A DNA stretch of 64,000 nucleotides, taken from positions 40,316,820-40,380,819 of the forward strand of contig CM055097.1 in the NCBI GenBank assembly GCA_029204225.1, in the 5' to 3' direction. Under the pieces are notes generated by a model, which was not told the origin of the DNA, searched no databases, and saw nothing but the letters and a program-made list of their open reading frames with translations. Positions 28,659 to 42,875 of the stretch are shown piece by piece. The position numbers and the translations under genes were made by a program. This DNA is from Diphasiastrum complanatum (taxonomy: Eukaryota > Streptophyta > Lycopodiopsida > Lycopodiales > Lycopodiaceae). The first letter of the stretch is position 1. Each line of letters starts with the position of its first letter.

Positions 28659-29430
28659 GGTTCATTCTATTAAAGCCAGTGTCAAAATGGCCTCTAGTTC
28701 TAGCCCAGGTTTGTTCAGAAGGACATCTTGAAGGTCCAAATCTGCTCAACTTGATAACAGTATCAAAGGCTATTTATAGGAGAGTATCAAAAGCAGGATT
28801 CTTATGCAAAGTAGCAAGCTTGCAAGCTTGGACCTCTTCATTAGTGAGATGAGCAAGAGCAATCCAGAGTTCAACAGAGATAGGTGCAAGGAAGTTGACA
28901 GAGGGAAGGCTCCAAAGTTTATAAGTAGTTTTTGCAGATTTAAACTCAATGATACGACTAGGTACCAATGGTACTTGGCAACTATTGGCTTGACATAATT
29001 CAAAGGCAGATTGATTTCCCACATCACAGATTTCTTGTGAGAAAGACTCTAACTGAGAAGCACTATCTTCATCAAGACCTTCGGTAAAAATCAGAGGGTG
29101 TGGTGAAGTAGGAGCAGTAGAAAGGACAAGGGAATCAATAGAGGAATCACCATTTTCTTTTTCCAGGCAAGCAAATACTTTCTGAATATGCGTATTACAA
29201 AATTTTTTCTCAACAACTAATCGTTCAACATAATTGGAGAGGTCCATATAAATTTTTTCAATCATGCTAAGAGATTCCTTCTTTTTAATAGAATTCATAT
29301 ACATATTGATCCAATCCATGATGTTCATCAAATCAATAAGACAAAGAATTTTATCATCCGGGCTAGCAGCATTACAAGTAGTCATATCATAAGCAGTAAT
29401 CAAATTGTGAACTTCAACAACTTTCTTCAT
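28659..29430 (-). pseudogene. PLE-associated ORF, N-terminal part, unrecognised
   Basis: An ATG at 29430 opens a 218-codon frame (MKKVVEVHNLITAYDMTTCN...). It ends at a TAA at about 28774, but the same frame stays readable past the stop to the Copia A insertion (DTVIKLSRFGPSRCPSEQTW, then RGHFDTGFNRMN). The product is mixed-charge with six or more Cys, helical-looking N-terminal 90 residues and an acidic middle (TEGLDEDSASQLESFSQE). No GIY-YIG, zinc finger or known domain recognised. It lies between the PLE terminal repeat and the rest of the element's coding region, so I infer it belongs to the PLE. It could instead be a captured host fragment. Confidence 0.5.
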
Positions 29431-29613
29431 GCATCATATAATGGTCTGAACAAAAGGACTAGGAGGAGAAAGGGGCTGCCCATAGCCAAGAGTCACCGTA
29501 TCATGAAACCATCATGTGGACTACATACAATAGACCTTGTTAGCCATAAAATACAAGGTAAAGGTTTGGTGCTACCCCGACCAAAGGGTAGCCGGGGTGA
29601 CATCAGAGATGCT
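29431..29613. other. Leader between PLE repeat and ORF
   Basis: About 180 bp with no in-frame extension of the ORF. It includes a G/C-rich stretch (GGTAGCCGGGGTGAC, 29588-29602). Confidence 0.4.
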
Positions 29614-31520
29614 AGAGAGAGAGTAACAAGATTTCACATAGTCCCTCTTGACAAGTCAAGACCAAACCCTTTGAACCCTTCAATTTATAGCATAATAGGT
29701 AAAAAATACAGCAATATAAAGTATAACAGTACAGAGTACCATAAAGCGAAGCAAGTTCTAAGACACCCAGCTGTTACCTGCCACCATCCCACACAACAAA
29801 ACTGCACAAGTTAGTCGCGTGAGGAAGACATGTGTCATAGCTGAGCATCAATTGTTATCCATGTCCGAAACAAGATTCACTACTTTATCAGCTAGATTGA
29901 ATTAACAACACGTACGTCCAATCTTCCCAATCGTTCACTTTCTAAATTAGCAACATGTTTCACTCTTTAACGAAACCGTATCAGAGTAGAAGCCATACTG
30001 ATCAGTAAAAGAGCAAAAAGGAACATATTAGGTTCACAATTGCATTCCATATGTAAGCAACTGTTTTTCATTACACAGATGGACAATGACTTGACGTTGG
30101 TCACAGTGCTAGGTACTAGAGCACCTCCATGCTATACTAGCCCCATGGATTCTCTGTATCACTTTTTTCGGGAATCCAAGCACCGAACTACTTGGGCAAT
30201 TCCATGCCATTCAAGTGTACCGCGGTCGAGTCCTTTAAGAGTACGTGACTTAACTTATAATAACTGGACTTAAGATGCCGAGAAAAAATTTTTCTCAATA
30301 CTTCATGCATATGTTAATCAATACGCCTACATGATTATCAATTATCAGATATAATACCTGAAACCCATTACAAGCAAGATTTATATTATCATGACCAATG
30401 TATGAATAATAATGAGTAAGGCTGCTCACCGTATTGCATATTGCATCGTACCTGAATGTGAGTTGAAGTAATCTCGTGTGAACTATCCATCTTCAGCTTC
30501 TTACTCAAAACACCCACGTGCTAAAAGCATTCACACCGAAAGTATAGGGTTACCCATAATGTACTTTTTAAAGCTTCATAGTGTCATCACCAATAATCGT
30601 TTGCTTTTCTGAAAATTAGTGACGTGACTTTTGGGTTGTGTGCATTCCCCACCGCATACAGATTGTTAACGATCATAACCATTTAACTTCAAGCTTATAT
30701 AATCATACGAAGCATATTTTTTACTGCTAACTTTCCCATACTCACCGATATTATCATATAGGTTATCACAGGTGGATAACCTCATAGTTATTATCTCATC
30801 AAGAGAGCATTAGCAAAAGCAATACTAAGTGAAGGGTTACAGCCAACCGAGTTTTATGCGAGCATTCTAAATAACCATGTTAATGCTATGGCTAATGATA
30901 TCTCTCTGAAACCGTTGAAAGGACATCGCTGAAATCGCATTATCAGTAGCATAGCATGATGAAAAATGCATGCAATATGGCTCATACCACGAGCTACAGC
31001 AAATCGCACTAAATGAACACTTTTATGAGTAATATTCAGCGCTGGCCAGCGCTCAAATCCGCCTCAGTGAGGGCGCTAACCAGCGGCCATCCATTCCGTA
31101 TAACGTATGATACTTATCATGAACAGTAAGCTTGCTGTCCAACGCTTATTACAAGCCAAAAGAATTGATAGCATACCTGGAAATTTGCCCACTTCTGTTT
31201 TTCGAAACAGCGTTTGATCGTGCATGTATCCAATGACAGTATGCGAGTTGATTGTCTGTTATTACACAAAGATATACATGGTAAACCGCAAGCATTCAAC
31301 ATAAAGTTTCACTTAAACCTTTCCTTATCAGCGAGTTATCAGAACTTGAACCAAACTCACCTTTGTTTGCAGTCACGATTATACCACGAATGCCTTTCCA
31401 CTAGCAATCACAAGCATTCTCTTCGATCACAATCCCAGCATTACTGAGAGCAGGAAAGCATGAGGGAAAGTGAATGAGGTTGTGTGATTTTCCTCTTTAT
31501 AGAGCTAGAGGACACTTTGA
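29614..31520 (-). repeat. PLE terminal repeat, right copy (A plus B, contiguous)
   Basis: Part A (29614-30738) matches 18072-18861 directly and extends it. Part B (30739-31520) is the reverse complement of 20701-21500. On minus it reads TATA box (31508-31492), short leader, splice donor (about 31360), further GT-type sites such as CAGGTATG near 31180 and CAGGTACG near 30450, then the ORF. The contiguous A-B junction here defines the ancestral arrangement, supported by the third copy at 32755-34980. Confidence 0.85.
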
Positions 31521-32400
<880 letters not shown>

Positions 32401-32754
32401 TTGGCGTTATGAGCACATTCACACGTAGGACAATACATTAGCAGAAAGTAGATAGCAGGAGATGAATATAAAAAAATCAACCTACTAAATGTTTGCCAAT
32501 TTACAATATATAATAGTCACACACCTTGAAGAAGAAGAGAAAGAAGAAAATCAAAGATTGAAAGAGATAATAATAAGGTAGAGAAAGAAGGATTGAGAGG
32601 GTAGAGGATCAAGATAGGGTAGAAGAATTTCGAAACATTGAGAGAAAGGAGAGAGAGAGTTTGAGAGGATAAAGATAATGTAGAGGGGAAAGGATCAAAA
32701 GAGAGAGGAGGGAGAGAGTCTAAGACTTGATGTTTGAGAGAGAGAGAGAGTAAC
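32401..32754. other. Purine-rich spacer
   Basis: About 350 bp; from 32525 it is strongly GA-rich but irregular (for example AGAAGAGAAAGAAGAAAA), leading into the third PLE repeat. No gene. Confidence 0.6.
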
Positions 32755-34980
32755 AAGACATCACATAGTCCCTCTTGACAAGTCAAGACCAAACCCTTTG
32801 AACCCTTTAGTTTATAGCATAATAGGTGACAACAAAGTTGTATAAAGTTTTACATTACAAAGTACCATAAAGCGAAGCAAGTCTTAGGACACCCAGTTGT
32901 TACTTGCCACCATCCCACAAAACAAAACCACACGAGTTAGTTGCGTGAGGAAGACTGGTGTCATAGCTGAGCATCAGTTGTTATCCATGTCTGAAACAAG
33001 ATTCACTACCTTATCAGCTTGATTGCAATTACAAATAATACGTCCAATCTTCCCTATTATGCCGCTTTCATAATTAGCAATACATTCTGTCCTTTAACGA
33101 AACCGTATTAGGGCAGATGCCATACTGATCAGTACATGAGCAAAAATAATGTATTAAGTTCACCTAAGCATTCTACACGTAAGAAGCTATCTTGCAATAC
33201 AGAAATGAAAAGAGATATGACTTTGGCCACAATGTTAGGTACTAGGGCAGATCTGTGCCATGCTAACCCCAAGGACATCCCATGCAAAACGTCTGGGAGT
33301 CCAAACACCTTATGGCTTGGGCAAATCCATGCCATTCAAGCACGTCAAGGTCAAACTCTGTAAAAGTCCATAGCTTACTCACAAAAGCTGCTCTTATGCT
33401 TTTTTAAAAATAAACCGGAACCTTGTAAATGGTAAAAAAAGACCAATCCTTGTAAAAGTCGATATATAAAATGTAAGCATTTTTTAGGATCATAACTTCA
33501 AAAAAGCATTCACTTAACGCAGCTCTAGAAGTCCCATATGTATGCATGAGGGTGAGACTACCTTCCATATAGGTGTAGTTTCATAAAGCCTCATACCTGA
33601 ATGCGAGGAGAAGTAAGTTTCTATGAGCTACCCATCTTCCACTGCTTTGAGTAAAACCCTGCTTATGTACTACTGATTTAAAACCAAAAGCAACGGGTTC
33701 ATGGTAGTGAGTATCGTGATATTACTACGGTGTTATTATCAATCATACGTGATTCATTGTCAAAAGCAAGTACGTGATTCATTGTCAAAAGCAAGTACAA
33801 GTGTATCCAAATGTAGTAGAGTCACATCTTAACAAACTCATAGTTCGAATATTAGCACATCTGAGAAACAGCAAGTCGTTTACATCATGCTAGTGTTCAA
33901 AGCTGCTACTATTTTCCAGCCTCACCGAACATCTTAAGGTTATGTCCAGAAATGACAGTTTGCATTGTAAGTATTGTGAGAACACACATATCAGGTATGC
34001 TATCGATATCAAAAAGCGATTTAGAGACAGACTGGAATCACGTTGGGCGGCCAACTTCAAAAAGTTATGCGTTGAGACAGAATCACATATCATAGGTAAT
34101 ATCATATACTATTGAATTTAAAAAAAACAGCAAGTCAAGAAAGTGGTCCATCGCATTTTTGATGGCTTCTTTCTGTGATTTCCGCATGTAGCAGCGCACT
34201 TCCATCACGAATAAAAAATAAGCAATCTATTCGCGATGGGATCGCGGCCCACCGGCCATTCTGATATCCACTGACCAGCGGCCTATCAACCAATACGCAT
34301 AGGTATACCTCACGTATACACTGTTGATAAAAAACATTATGTGCCAGTTCGCTGTCAAGAGACAATAATTAACATGAAAGGATGCATGTCATACCTGTGG
34401 ATATGTTCACCGCTACTCTTGAGACAACGTCCACTTCTAGAAGCTTCCAACAAGTATTTGGAGGCAAGAATACACTACCAATCTACGATAATCACAACAT
34501 CTTGTGAGCTCATTCCCTACACAACATGGCTAGCAGATGCATTTTTTCAAATGTGAGTGATCATTAAGCCAAACAATCAATAGCTTCTTACCTTTGATTG
34601 AAGTATCTTTCAGACGACTACTCTTCCAATGGCATTCACAGGTCTCCTCTCATCCAAGCTACAATGGTCGCGGTAGAGAAGCAAACCAAGAGAGAAAAGG
34701 CAAGGGGGAGAGAGAGAGAGACCAGGAAGAGTGAAACTTAGGGTTGTAGTCACCTATCTTTATATAGAGTTTTCAGTACATCTCGATGCACTGGGTTTAA
34801 TAATGATCATCGCTAGATCAAATCCCTATAATGTGCATTGATCATAGCCATTCAAAGAAACCAAGTTTCCCACCAAAAGACTATAATTTAAAAAAACTTC
34901 TTAGGGGAGTCATATTACTAAGTTTAGCAAGGTTATCGTAAGACATTATTGTTGGTTTAGTACCATAAGGGAAAAAAACC
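32755..34980 (-). repeat. Third, diverged PLE terminal repeat
   Basis: From GAGAGTAACAAGACATCACAT at about 32750 it follows the right copy in order: CCCTCTTGACAAGTCAAGACC, CATACTGATCAGTA, the GGTACTAGGGCA block, and CATACCTGAATGCGAGGAGA near 33592. It then continues with part B features: ATACCTGTGGATATG near 34393, the splice donor AAAG|GTAAGA (minus, about 34590) and TATATAAAG (minus, 34766-34758). Divergence is clearly greater than between the other two copies, suggesting an older insertion or another subfamily. No coding sequence follows it. Confidence 0.75.
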
Positions 34981-35033
34981 TTTTATGATGTTTCAAAGAG
35001 CAGATAAAACGTAGTAACCATATAGTAGAGTCC

Positions 35034-35092
<59 letters not shown>

Positions 35093-36840
35093 CGATGAAA
35101 AACTCACTTAGAAATGGAAAGAAGCTCACTCAAGCAAGCTTGCTCGAGGCCCACCCCCAAATATTGGTGGCAGACGTGGTAGTCCACTTATAATAAGCAT
35201 TATTCTATCTTTAGCTATCATTTTACAAAGTGGACTTCCTAATTTCAAGTTTTGTCATTCCATGGATCCATGTTTCCTTTCTAAAAAAATTGTTGCAAGA
35301 GGTGTAGTACATTAACATTTAGAAAATATTTTATATTAACTTGCTTGGTATCTCACACAAGAAAAGTTACTCAGTGTGTTCATCTAGATAGAAATCATTG
35401 CAGCTAAGTTTCCATCGATTAATTACATTTAAGACTGTTTGCAAAGAACTTCCCACCCTTGTGTCATCCAAGTAAGAATCACATCAACTAAGTTTCAATT
35501 GATAAATTAACTATTTGACATATTGTTCACCCTCAAGATAGCCTTGTTATACATAAAATGGCCTTGTGATACGTGCCTAATGAAATAATGCTCTCTATTG
35601 CAAGTTCATATATTTGAAATTTAACAAAGCTAGAGGCTAATCATAATGTACAACAAGGCTAGTACTTTTTTCTTCATCAAGTTCATAATTGGAATATTGT
35701 AACTATTCATGCTCTTTTTTATGAGTTGTTTTTCTATATAACGTACATGCATGATAAAACAACTAGCTTTGGGAATGGCCATAAGCCAAAGCTTCAACTG
35801 GAATTGATCTAGGGTACCAATGCTAAAAGACTTGCAAAAGTCAAACACCTTGAGTCCATGCTTGGCTTATTGAGAGGATTCCAACATGAAAAGAACTTTA
35901 TAAAGAAAGGCAATGTATGGTCTCAAGGCTATATGATGTCGTAAAAAATGCAAACATTGCAAAAGTAATATTATTGTAACCCAAATAAACTTACTACAAC
36001 AAGGGCTAGAAGTACCAAAAATTGAATTGTGGGTGGTTCTTATAATAAGCTAGAAATATTCAATCAATGTGCTAATGGTTTTTGATTTGATTGATGTACA
36101 AAAGATGATGCCTTAAAAAACAAGCGCTAAACTAGCATATCATCATTATGTAAAAATAGGCTACTCCCACTCCAAGAGAAGTACCTCCAATCGAATAGAA
36201 ATTGCTATGAGGGTACATGAAGTTAAACAAAAAAGAGATCCAATCACATACAACAAATTTGGAAAGGATGTACATTATGCCATATAGTGTACATGTGACT
36301 TGTGAATTGCTTCCACTGTCCACATACATAACCAGATATAGTATTTCAGGTCAAAGGTGGTGATTCCTTGGAACTCAAGGGGCTTTGGCCTTCATGTGCT
36401 CTCAATAGGACATGTAAGAGTGATGGATGCTTGATAGCACTTAACAGGCATGTAAGGGGCTTTGGTGTCGGTGTGCTCTGAACCACCCATCTCCTTACTA
36501 CATCAATCTGGTAGAACTCCTATTGTTTCCTTTCGGAGGATATCACCAAGCATTGCAAATGTGAAGAAGGTTCAATCTATCACTTATCTACTAAAGTTAA
36601 GATATCTCTGACCAGTAGTCTCACAAATTGTGCGAAGAGTGTGATGTTTCTTGGGTGTGATTTGTAAATTTTGGCGGAAGATGAGTGAGGTGACTCATTT
36701 CCAAATGAAAGGCTCTCTCTGAAAGGAATACAGACCTTTGAAGGACATAGTAATTTTCAGAGGAGAAACTTCATAATGCTTTGAGAGCATAAGTTAAAGA
36801 AAACAAGATAATGGCTGTTTGGATTGTCTCTTTGAGGAAA
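34981..36840. other. Non-genic sequence downstream of the dioxygenase
   Basis: AT-rich, with one GA tract (35035-35087). No coding motifs, LTR ends or RNA genes recognised. The last few hundred bases should contain the 3' UTR and polyadenylation region of the dioxygenase, which is transcribed leftwards. Confidence 0.5.
35035..35087. repeat. (GA)n microsatellite, about 53 bp
   Basis: A perfect GA run about 55 bp beyond the third PLE repeat, again next to part B as with the (TC)n tract at 20329. Confidence 0.95.
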
Positions 36841-38643
36841 TCAAGAATTATTTTTCACATAATGGATGCAAGACTTTCCATCCAAACTCTTGGAATAGAA
36901 GTATTGCAGATAATCTGCATATGAAATTTCCCTGTACAAAGCAGGGTGGTGATGTTCATCAACAAGATGTTTGATTGGGGAGATTTTAGTATGCCTTGAG
37001 GGATTATATGAAGAAATTATCGACATGCGAGGCCTTTCAGAATTTAAAACTGCCCTGTGCTCCACGCTCTTGTATCTTCCATTTGTAAGAATCTGGTTGT
37101 AAATTCAAAGTTACGAGTCATTCAGCCAAAAGCAAAGCTTGATTTAAGATCAAAGAAACAGGTTACTGACAAGGGCGGATATTCTTAAAGAACGATTTCA
37201 GAAACTGATGCAGAATTCCTGCCATAGTCAATGCATAATTCATGAGAGACAGATTGAATGCTGAGAAAGAAAAGAATACTCCATGTACCTCCATTTGGTC
37301 CCCTACATTGATGATGAGACAATCAGCTGAAGGCTGCACTGCAATCCAGCGATCTTCGTGAAGAACTTGCAGTCCCCCAACATCATCCTGAAAAAGGATG
37401 GTAATGCCACCCGGATCAGAATGGCTGCACAGCCCAACTGCAAGATCTGGATTGGGACATGGTGGGTAGTAGTTAACTGCTAACTGTTGATCATGCTGGT
37501 AAAATTTTTCTATGAGGGAACCATCGTAGAGCCCAAGGCTTTCTGAAAGGCCAGCAAGCAGCTGTTCTGCAAGCTGTTTGATAGCAACGCTATAATCCAG
37601 TGCAGCTTGCCTGCTCTCAATGCAATACATGAAATAAGATTATCTTCCATACATCAGATGTCAGGCCATTTCATGCAAATCAAATGCAAATCATCAACAC
37701 AGGTAATTTCATCAGATTCACACTCACGCAGGGTAGTCCCCCCAGAGTCTTTTAGCTAGATTAAGTACATCTATGCACGAGAATCTAACTCACTGCAATA
37801 TAAACAAAGGGCAATGCAAGTACCGGTAACATGTAGGGTTGTCCGGCCAGTTGTCTATGACATCTGGACATGGCGTACAGGGATGCCGCAAATGATCTCG
37901 CCACTGCAGCGTTGTTTCTTTAGATGGATTGAAACTAGTCCCCACCCTTGTCGCTCCTGTTCGCCTGGTCTTTGCAACGTCGTCACTCGCATAGGCCATC
38001 TTCTCTTCTAGAGGAAGGTTAAAGAACTCTTTAGCAGCATCGACCATTCTTTGGATCATTGATGGGGACACTCCGTGATTGATCACCTAAGAAGAAAAGC
38101 AAATATTTTCACCTGATCAATGAAGCAATATCAACAAACTATACTAGCATTCTCACCGGATCAGAAACCCATTCGCTCTATCTAGGAAAGTAGATGATCT
38201 CTGCAGGTTTTGCTATTTCTGGCCAATATCAAAAAGCTTGAAGACGATTTCCTCACCTGGAAAAAGCCCCATTTCTCACAGGCATCAGCAATGGCTTCTA
38301 TAAACTGAGGTCGCCTTTCGCCCTGTGCATCAGTCATGTCTATCAAAGGAAGACTATCAAAGAAAATCTCTGAATGGCAAGGGCGGTGATGTACAGGCAG
38401 AACATATGCATCCGGGATCTTCTTGATCCCTTCGTCTACCAATGCCTTCACACCTTTCAAGCACTTGTCTCTAGAGATACCCAAATCTGCATCTGTAACA
38501 GACTGCTGCTGTAAGGCGGTGATGGGAATATTTTTTTTCACAAGCATCAGATTGCAGGGAGTAGAAAATTCAGATGAGCGCAGGGGAGAGCATGCATTGA
38601 TGAGTCTATTGAGTGTCAAAGAGGCAACTGCCATGACACCCAT
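36841..38643 (-). CDS. 2-oxoglutarate/Fe(II)-dependent dioxygenase, four exons, apparently intact
   Basis: Exons on minus: 38643-38257, 38086-37824, 37610-37289, 37092-36841. They are joined by GT-AG introns of 170, 213 and 196 bp and give 407 codons. The N-terminal DIOX_N domain (about residues 95-200) has LPLIDMTD, CEKWGFFQVINHGV and MVDAAKEFFNLPLEEK. The double-stranded beta-helix has NYYPPCPNPDLAVG, the iron ligands HSD (about His280 and Asp282), LQVLHEDRWIAVQP, INVGDQMEILTNGRYKSVEH (distal His about 336) and RPRMS (Arg/Ser that bind 2-oxoglutarate, about 346-348). All catalytic residues are present. It resembles the plant DOXC class (flavonoid, DMR6-like and related oxygenases); the substrate cannot be told. 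An N-terminal extension of about 40 residues is longer than usual and may be a transit peptide or may point to a later start. It is the only host gene seen. Confidence 0.93.
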
Positions 38644-39114
38644 TCCCTGCTAAACACAAACAAGCATCAAAGGAGCACCAAAAGTCTTCAAGCATGAAGA
38701 CTTTCCGCCAACACAGTTGTTTTCTCAAAGCTGGATGAAAACCCACATACTATTCTGAATATTTAGATAAGAATTCCAATGTCTGAGCATTTAATGCCTG
38801 GATCAATCGCTGATATTTCAATGTCCTGTACTTTGGGTTGGATCCGATCCTCCCCTCCCATATGCATTGATCATACTACAAGAAAATGCACATGAGTGAT
38901 TGATCTCGCTGCTACCTGCCTGCACCAACAAATTTAAATATGCGTGATGCGTCCAATGAATTGATCGATAAAGCGCCCGTATTACGAAAAGTCTTGCTTT
39001 CCTAATTATGGAGCACCTTATTCCTCAACTGGAAAGCTTAACAGTCAAGGAGTAATACACTCTTGCCCTAATAAGTATACTTGGTGGCGGATATTCCTTT
39101 TAAATGTTTTGGCA

Positions 39115-39275
39115 TTGCAAAGGCAATACTATGTGTTCAAAACTTTTTTGGCCTTGTGGGGGCAAAGGCAATACTATGTTGAGGTTGGTCAATGGAGTTG
39201 GGAATAAGGCTTTGTCGTGCAAAGGCAATACTATGTTGAGGTTGGTCAATGGAGTTGGGAATAAAGTTCATGGTA
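39115..39275. repeat. Imperfect tandem repeat, period about 57 bp
   Basis: TGCAAAGGCAATACTATGT occurs at about 39116, with GCAAAGGCAATACTATGTTG at 39162 and 39219. The last two units are nearly identical over 57 bp, including GAGGTTGGTCAATGGAGTTG. The first is partial. Confidence 0.9.
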
Positions 39276-40368
39276 AAGGCCAAAATGGTGGCCTCAAGTT
39301 CTTTTATCTTGTTTTTTTAAAGTTTGGACCTTAGTTAGAGGCCCAACTTACCCAGCATGTAAAGAATCGTGCATGCATGCAAAAGAGCAAATGACATTTG
39401 GTGAATAGAAAAAGAGTGACTTGTATGTACACTTTGCTTTTGCTTCTCTTTAAGTGGTATGCAATGAATCCATAGCAATCATGCATCTCTTTGATTGTTG
39501 CATGACAGAGCTTGTGCATAACAACGTTTGCACCTACAAATCTATTTAATGTGCATGTTAACCAAAAACTTCATGTAAGCACGTGCTTGAAGTTGATGCT
39601 CGTTGGCTAGAAATGTCCTTCCCCTAGCCCTTGGTGTTCTACTAATTCTTAACCTACAATCTTGATTCATCTTTTCATATTTGAGCTCAATAGAGCAGAT
39701 GTTTTAGGGTAAAAGATGAGGCTCATCTACAGTTGCCCCTTTCAATCTTCTAATTTCAATGTTCTTGACTCTTCTGCTTGATTAGATTTAGATTATGTGT
39801 AAAACGTTCAAATCGGAGAAACATATTATCATAATGGCCTTGTGGTTGTTGCACTTTGTTGTGAGCAAAAAGGCTAGCAAGGTTACAAAAGTTATATGTG
39901 TATGAAATCAATGAATTGGACAAAGGAAGCCCAAAGCATTGAGATTTGGTGGGGCCACGGACAAGAAGACCGAAGAGCTAGTCAATAGTCTCGTTGATCT
40001 TGTTCCTTTTAGCAATAAGGTGTTGCTTTGATGCATTTTCGCTAATTGTAAGTAGTTTTGACTCATTGCATGACCTCTACTTAACGACACTGGCTGGCAC
40101 ATTTGTGGTGACAATTATATGATGGGTCTCTTCAGAAAAGACTAGGGATCACCAAAGGCTTTCCAATGTGTTCTAATTGATCATGTGGCCAACAACTACG
40201 ATTGTTGTTAAGAAGCCATGTACAACTTTTACTTTGAAGACTATGAGAATATTTTCATCTAAGTTTATCATCCATGAATATAGATATGACAACTAGCATA
40301 TATTTTAGAAGGATACGTATTTTTTAACAAAATTTACTAGCTTTACTGAAAGTACCATTTCTTGCAAT

Positions 40369-40370
<2 letters not shown>

Positions 40371-40400
<30 letters not shown>
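40371..40400. repeat. (CA)n microsatellite, 30 bp
   Basis: Fifteen perfect CA units followed by TGCATGG. Confidence 0.97.
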
Positions 40401-40402
<2 letters not shown>

Positions 40403-41694
40403 CATGGCTAGCTATCTTTTGTCATTTTATGCTTCCATAGCCTCATACAATCTTTCATTACTTCCCTTTAAATAGTCTTGCCTCTATGTCAATGGTGGAT
40501 TTTGAATCTTCAAGGGAGCACATGGGTAGTGAAACTACATTAAATCAAATCTATGAAAAAGCTATTGTATACTTTATATTTAGAAAGTATACCTAGATTG
40601 CCAACGGAATTGAAACAAAAATCCATGATATGAGGAAGCTTAGCCTTTTCTTGCTCTGCCAAAGAAGCCCAACCTGGTGCTAGTGCTTTGAATTACACCA
40701 CCTGAACTGTATCTATTGTGCTCATATAGAATGGTTATTGCTTGCTAGTATGTCAGCTATGAAAAATGGAGTTTGAAAAAAAAAAATCAACATTAAAGGA
40801 TAAATGGTGGTGGACGTACAAAAAAAAAAATCTAGTTGTTTTACTTCTAAGCACATCGATGTGCTATATTTGGAGGTTGCAAAGAATATTTTGAATTAAT
40901 GTCTTTATTCAAAAATTGGTTCTCAAATGTGTCAAAGTATTTTATAATTGAAAATTTTCAACCTATTAAACCTGTAATGTATCCACAAAAACATGATGCA
41001 ATATCTTAAAATTAGATATTGTTCATGACAGTGATGTTTGATACCTAAATTGCCACATAAACTACACAAATTGGTACTTGCATTATCACATAGACTATGT
41101 AATTTGTTTTACATGAGAAACTTGAATGGTTGTAAATGATTCACATGATACAGTGGCTCAAGCTATGGATTCAAGCCTTTTGAGTTTTGAAAAATGAAAA
41201 GCCAATTTTAATATGTGACAAAAAAGAAATAAAGGAAAGTGGACACAATACCATAGAAGGAAGCTGTGCTAGAAATTGTCATGACACCTATCAAGAGACA
41301 TTGACAAAATTATTAGTTGCTAGCACATAGTGGAGACAAGTAGTGTTACTTCTAAAGTTATCTCACATTAAGGTCCTCACAAGCGACATGTTTGTTTACA
41401 TTGAAATCTAGTTAGTATCTTGTAGTGAGAGACAAAATGTAGTTGCTATTATATGGCATGCCATGTGTGAAATAAAATGATAATGAACCATTCTATTTGA
41501 TTAATCTATGGCACAAGTGATAGCACAAACAAATCCACACATTGTTAGGCAAGAGCACTTGCAAAATTGCATGAAATATAGAGATAATCAACATGAATGT
41601 CATAATCCTAAAAGGAAACATAAATAATTCTTTAGATTTGATCCATAAACATTTAGGAGCAAGCCGAAATGATTCATAACTCATAGCTATGTAT

Positions 41695-42171
<477 letters not shown>

Positions 42172-42381
42172 TTCCCCTTAAATGTAAATTGCTATTTTGA
42201 TAGCACTACTATGCTCCATCTTAAAAATTGACTCCCTCTTAAGAATATTTCTTTCCTTTAAGATCAAATAAATGATAAATGAAAATATTTCATAATTGAT
42301 AGTGTCCAAATTGGATGCTTCACTATTTCTTACACCAAATTTACATACCATGATAGAAAAATTACATGAAAGAACAAATAG

Positions 42382-42851
42382 TTAGAAATCAGCTTGTGAT
42401 CTGATTCATTAGTATAAGCTCTAAATGTGATGATGTAATTAGTGTACAGTTTATTTGGTTTATTGTATATGGTTGTGATCGAGACGTGACCCGTTAGGAT
42501 ATATTGATCGGGCACTGATCCCGTAGACAGCTACTTGGGTTAGCCGGGGAGCCACACATAGGAAGAATTAGCCTGTACAGAGTTCTTTATAGTACTTGCT
42601 ATACTTGGGGGCATGTCCCAAGTTTGTCGGTCGACTTTTGGCCATATTGGGCCCGACCTTAATTTGGCAGGTGGTAGGCCAGTTTAGTGACAACTGTTGA
42701 GTCCATGCAGTTTGGGGCTTTGCTATATGTACAGTGTTTCTTCATAATAAACTTAACTTTTGTTGTGCCATCTTTGAGAGCTTGTGAGGAGTGGCTATGG
42801 TGATTGTGTGATGTGATCTGCATACTGCACTAGATCCTAACAGAATTTCAA
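42382..42851 (+). repeat. Element E 5' LTR (edges approximate)
   Basis: About 470 bp from TTAGAAATCAGCTTGTG to AGAATTTCA. Uninterrupted here: the phrase ATTGGGCCCGACCTTAATT at about 42643 shows the empty site that solo LTR F occupies in the 3' LTR. Confidence 0.75.
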
Positions 42852-42875
42852 CTTGCTATCAGAGCGTTAGGGTGT
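42852..42875 (+). other. Element E primer-binding-like site
   Basis: TTGCTATCAGAGCG just after the LTR resembles the initiator Met-tRNA site TGGTATCAGAGC with one or two mismatches. Confidence 0.65.

Larger units (their letters stand above)
38644..41694. other. Non-genic sequence upstream of the dioxygenase
   Basis: The first few hundred bases should contain the dioxygenase promoter; no clear TATA box could be fixed by eye. The rest is AT-rich with a short tandem repeat (39115-39275) and a CA tract (40371-40400). No other gene recognised. Confidence 0.5.
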
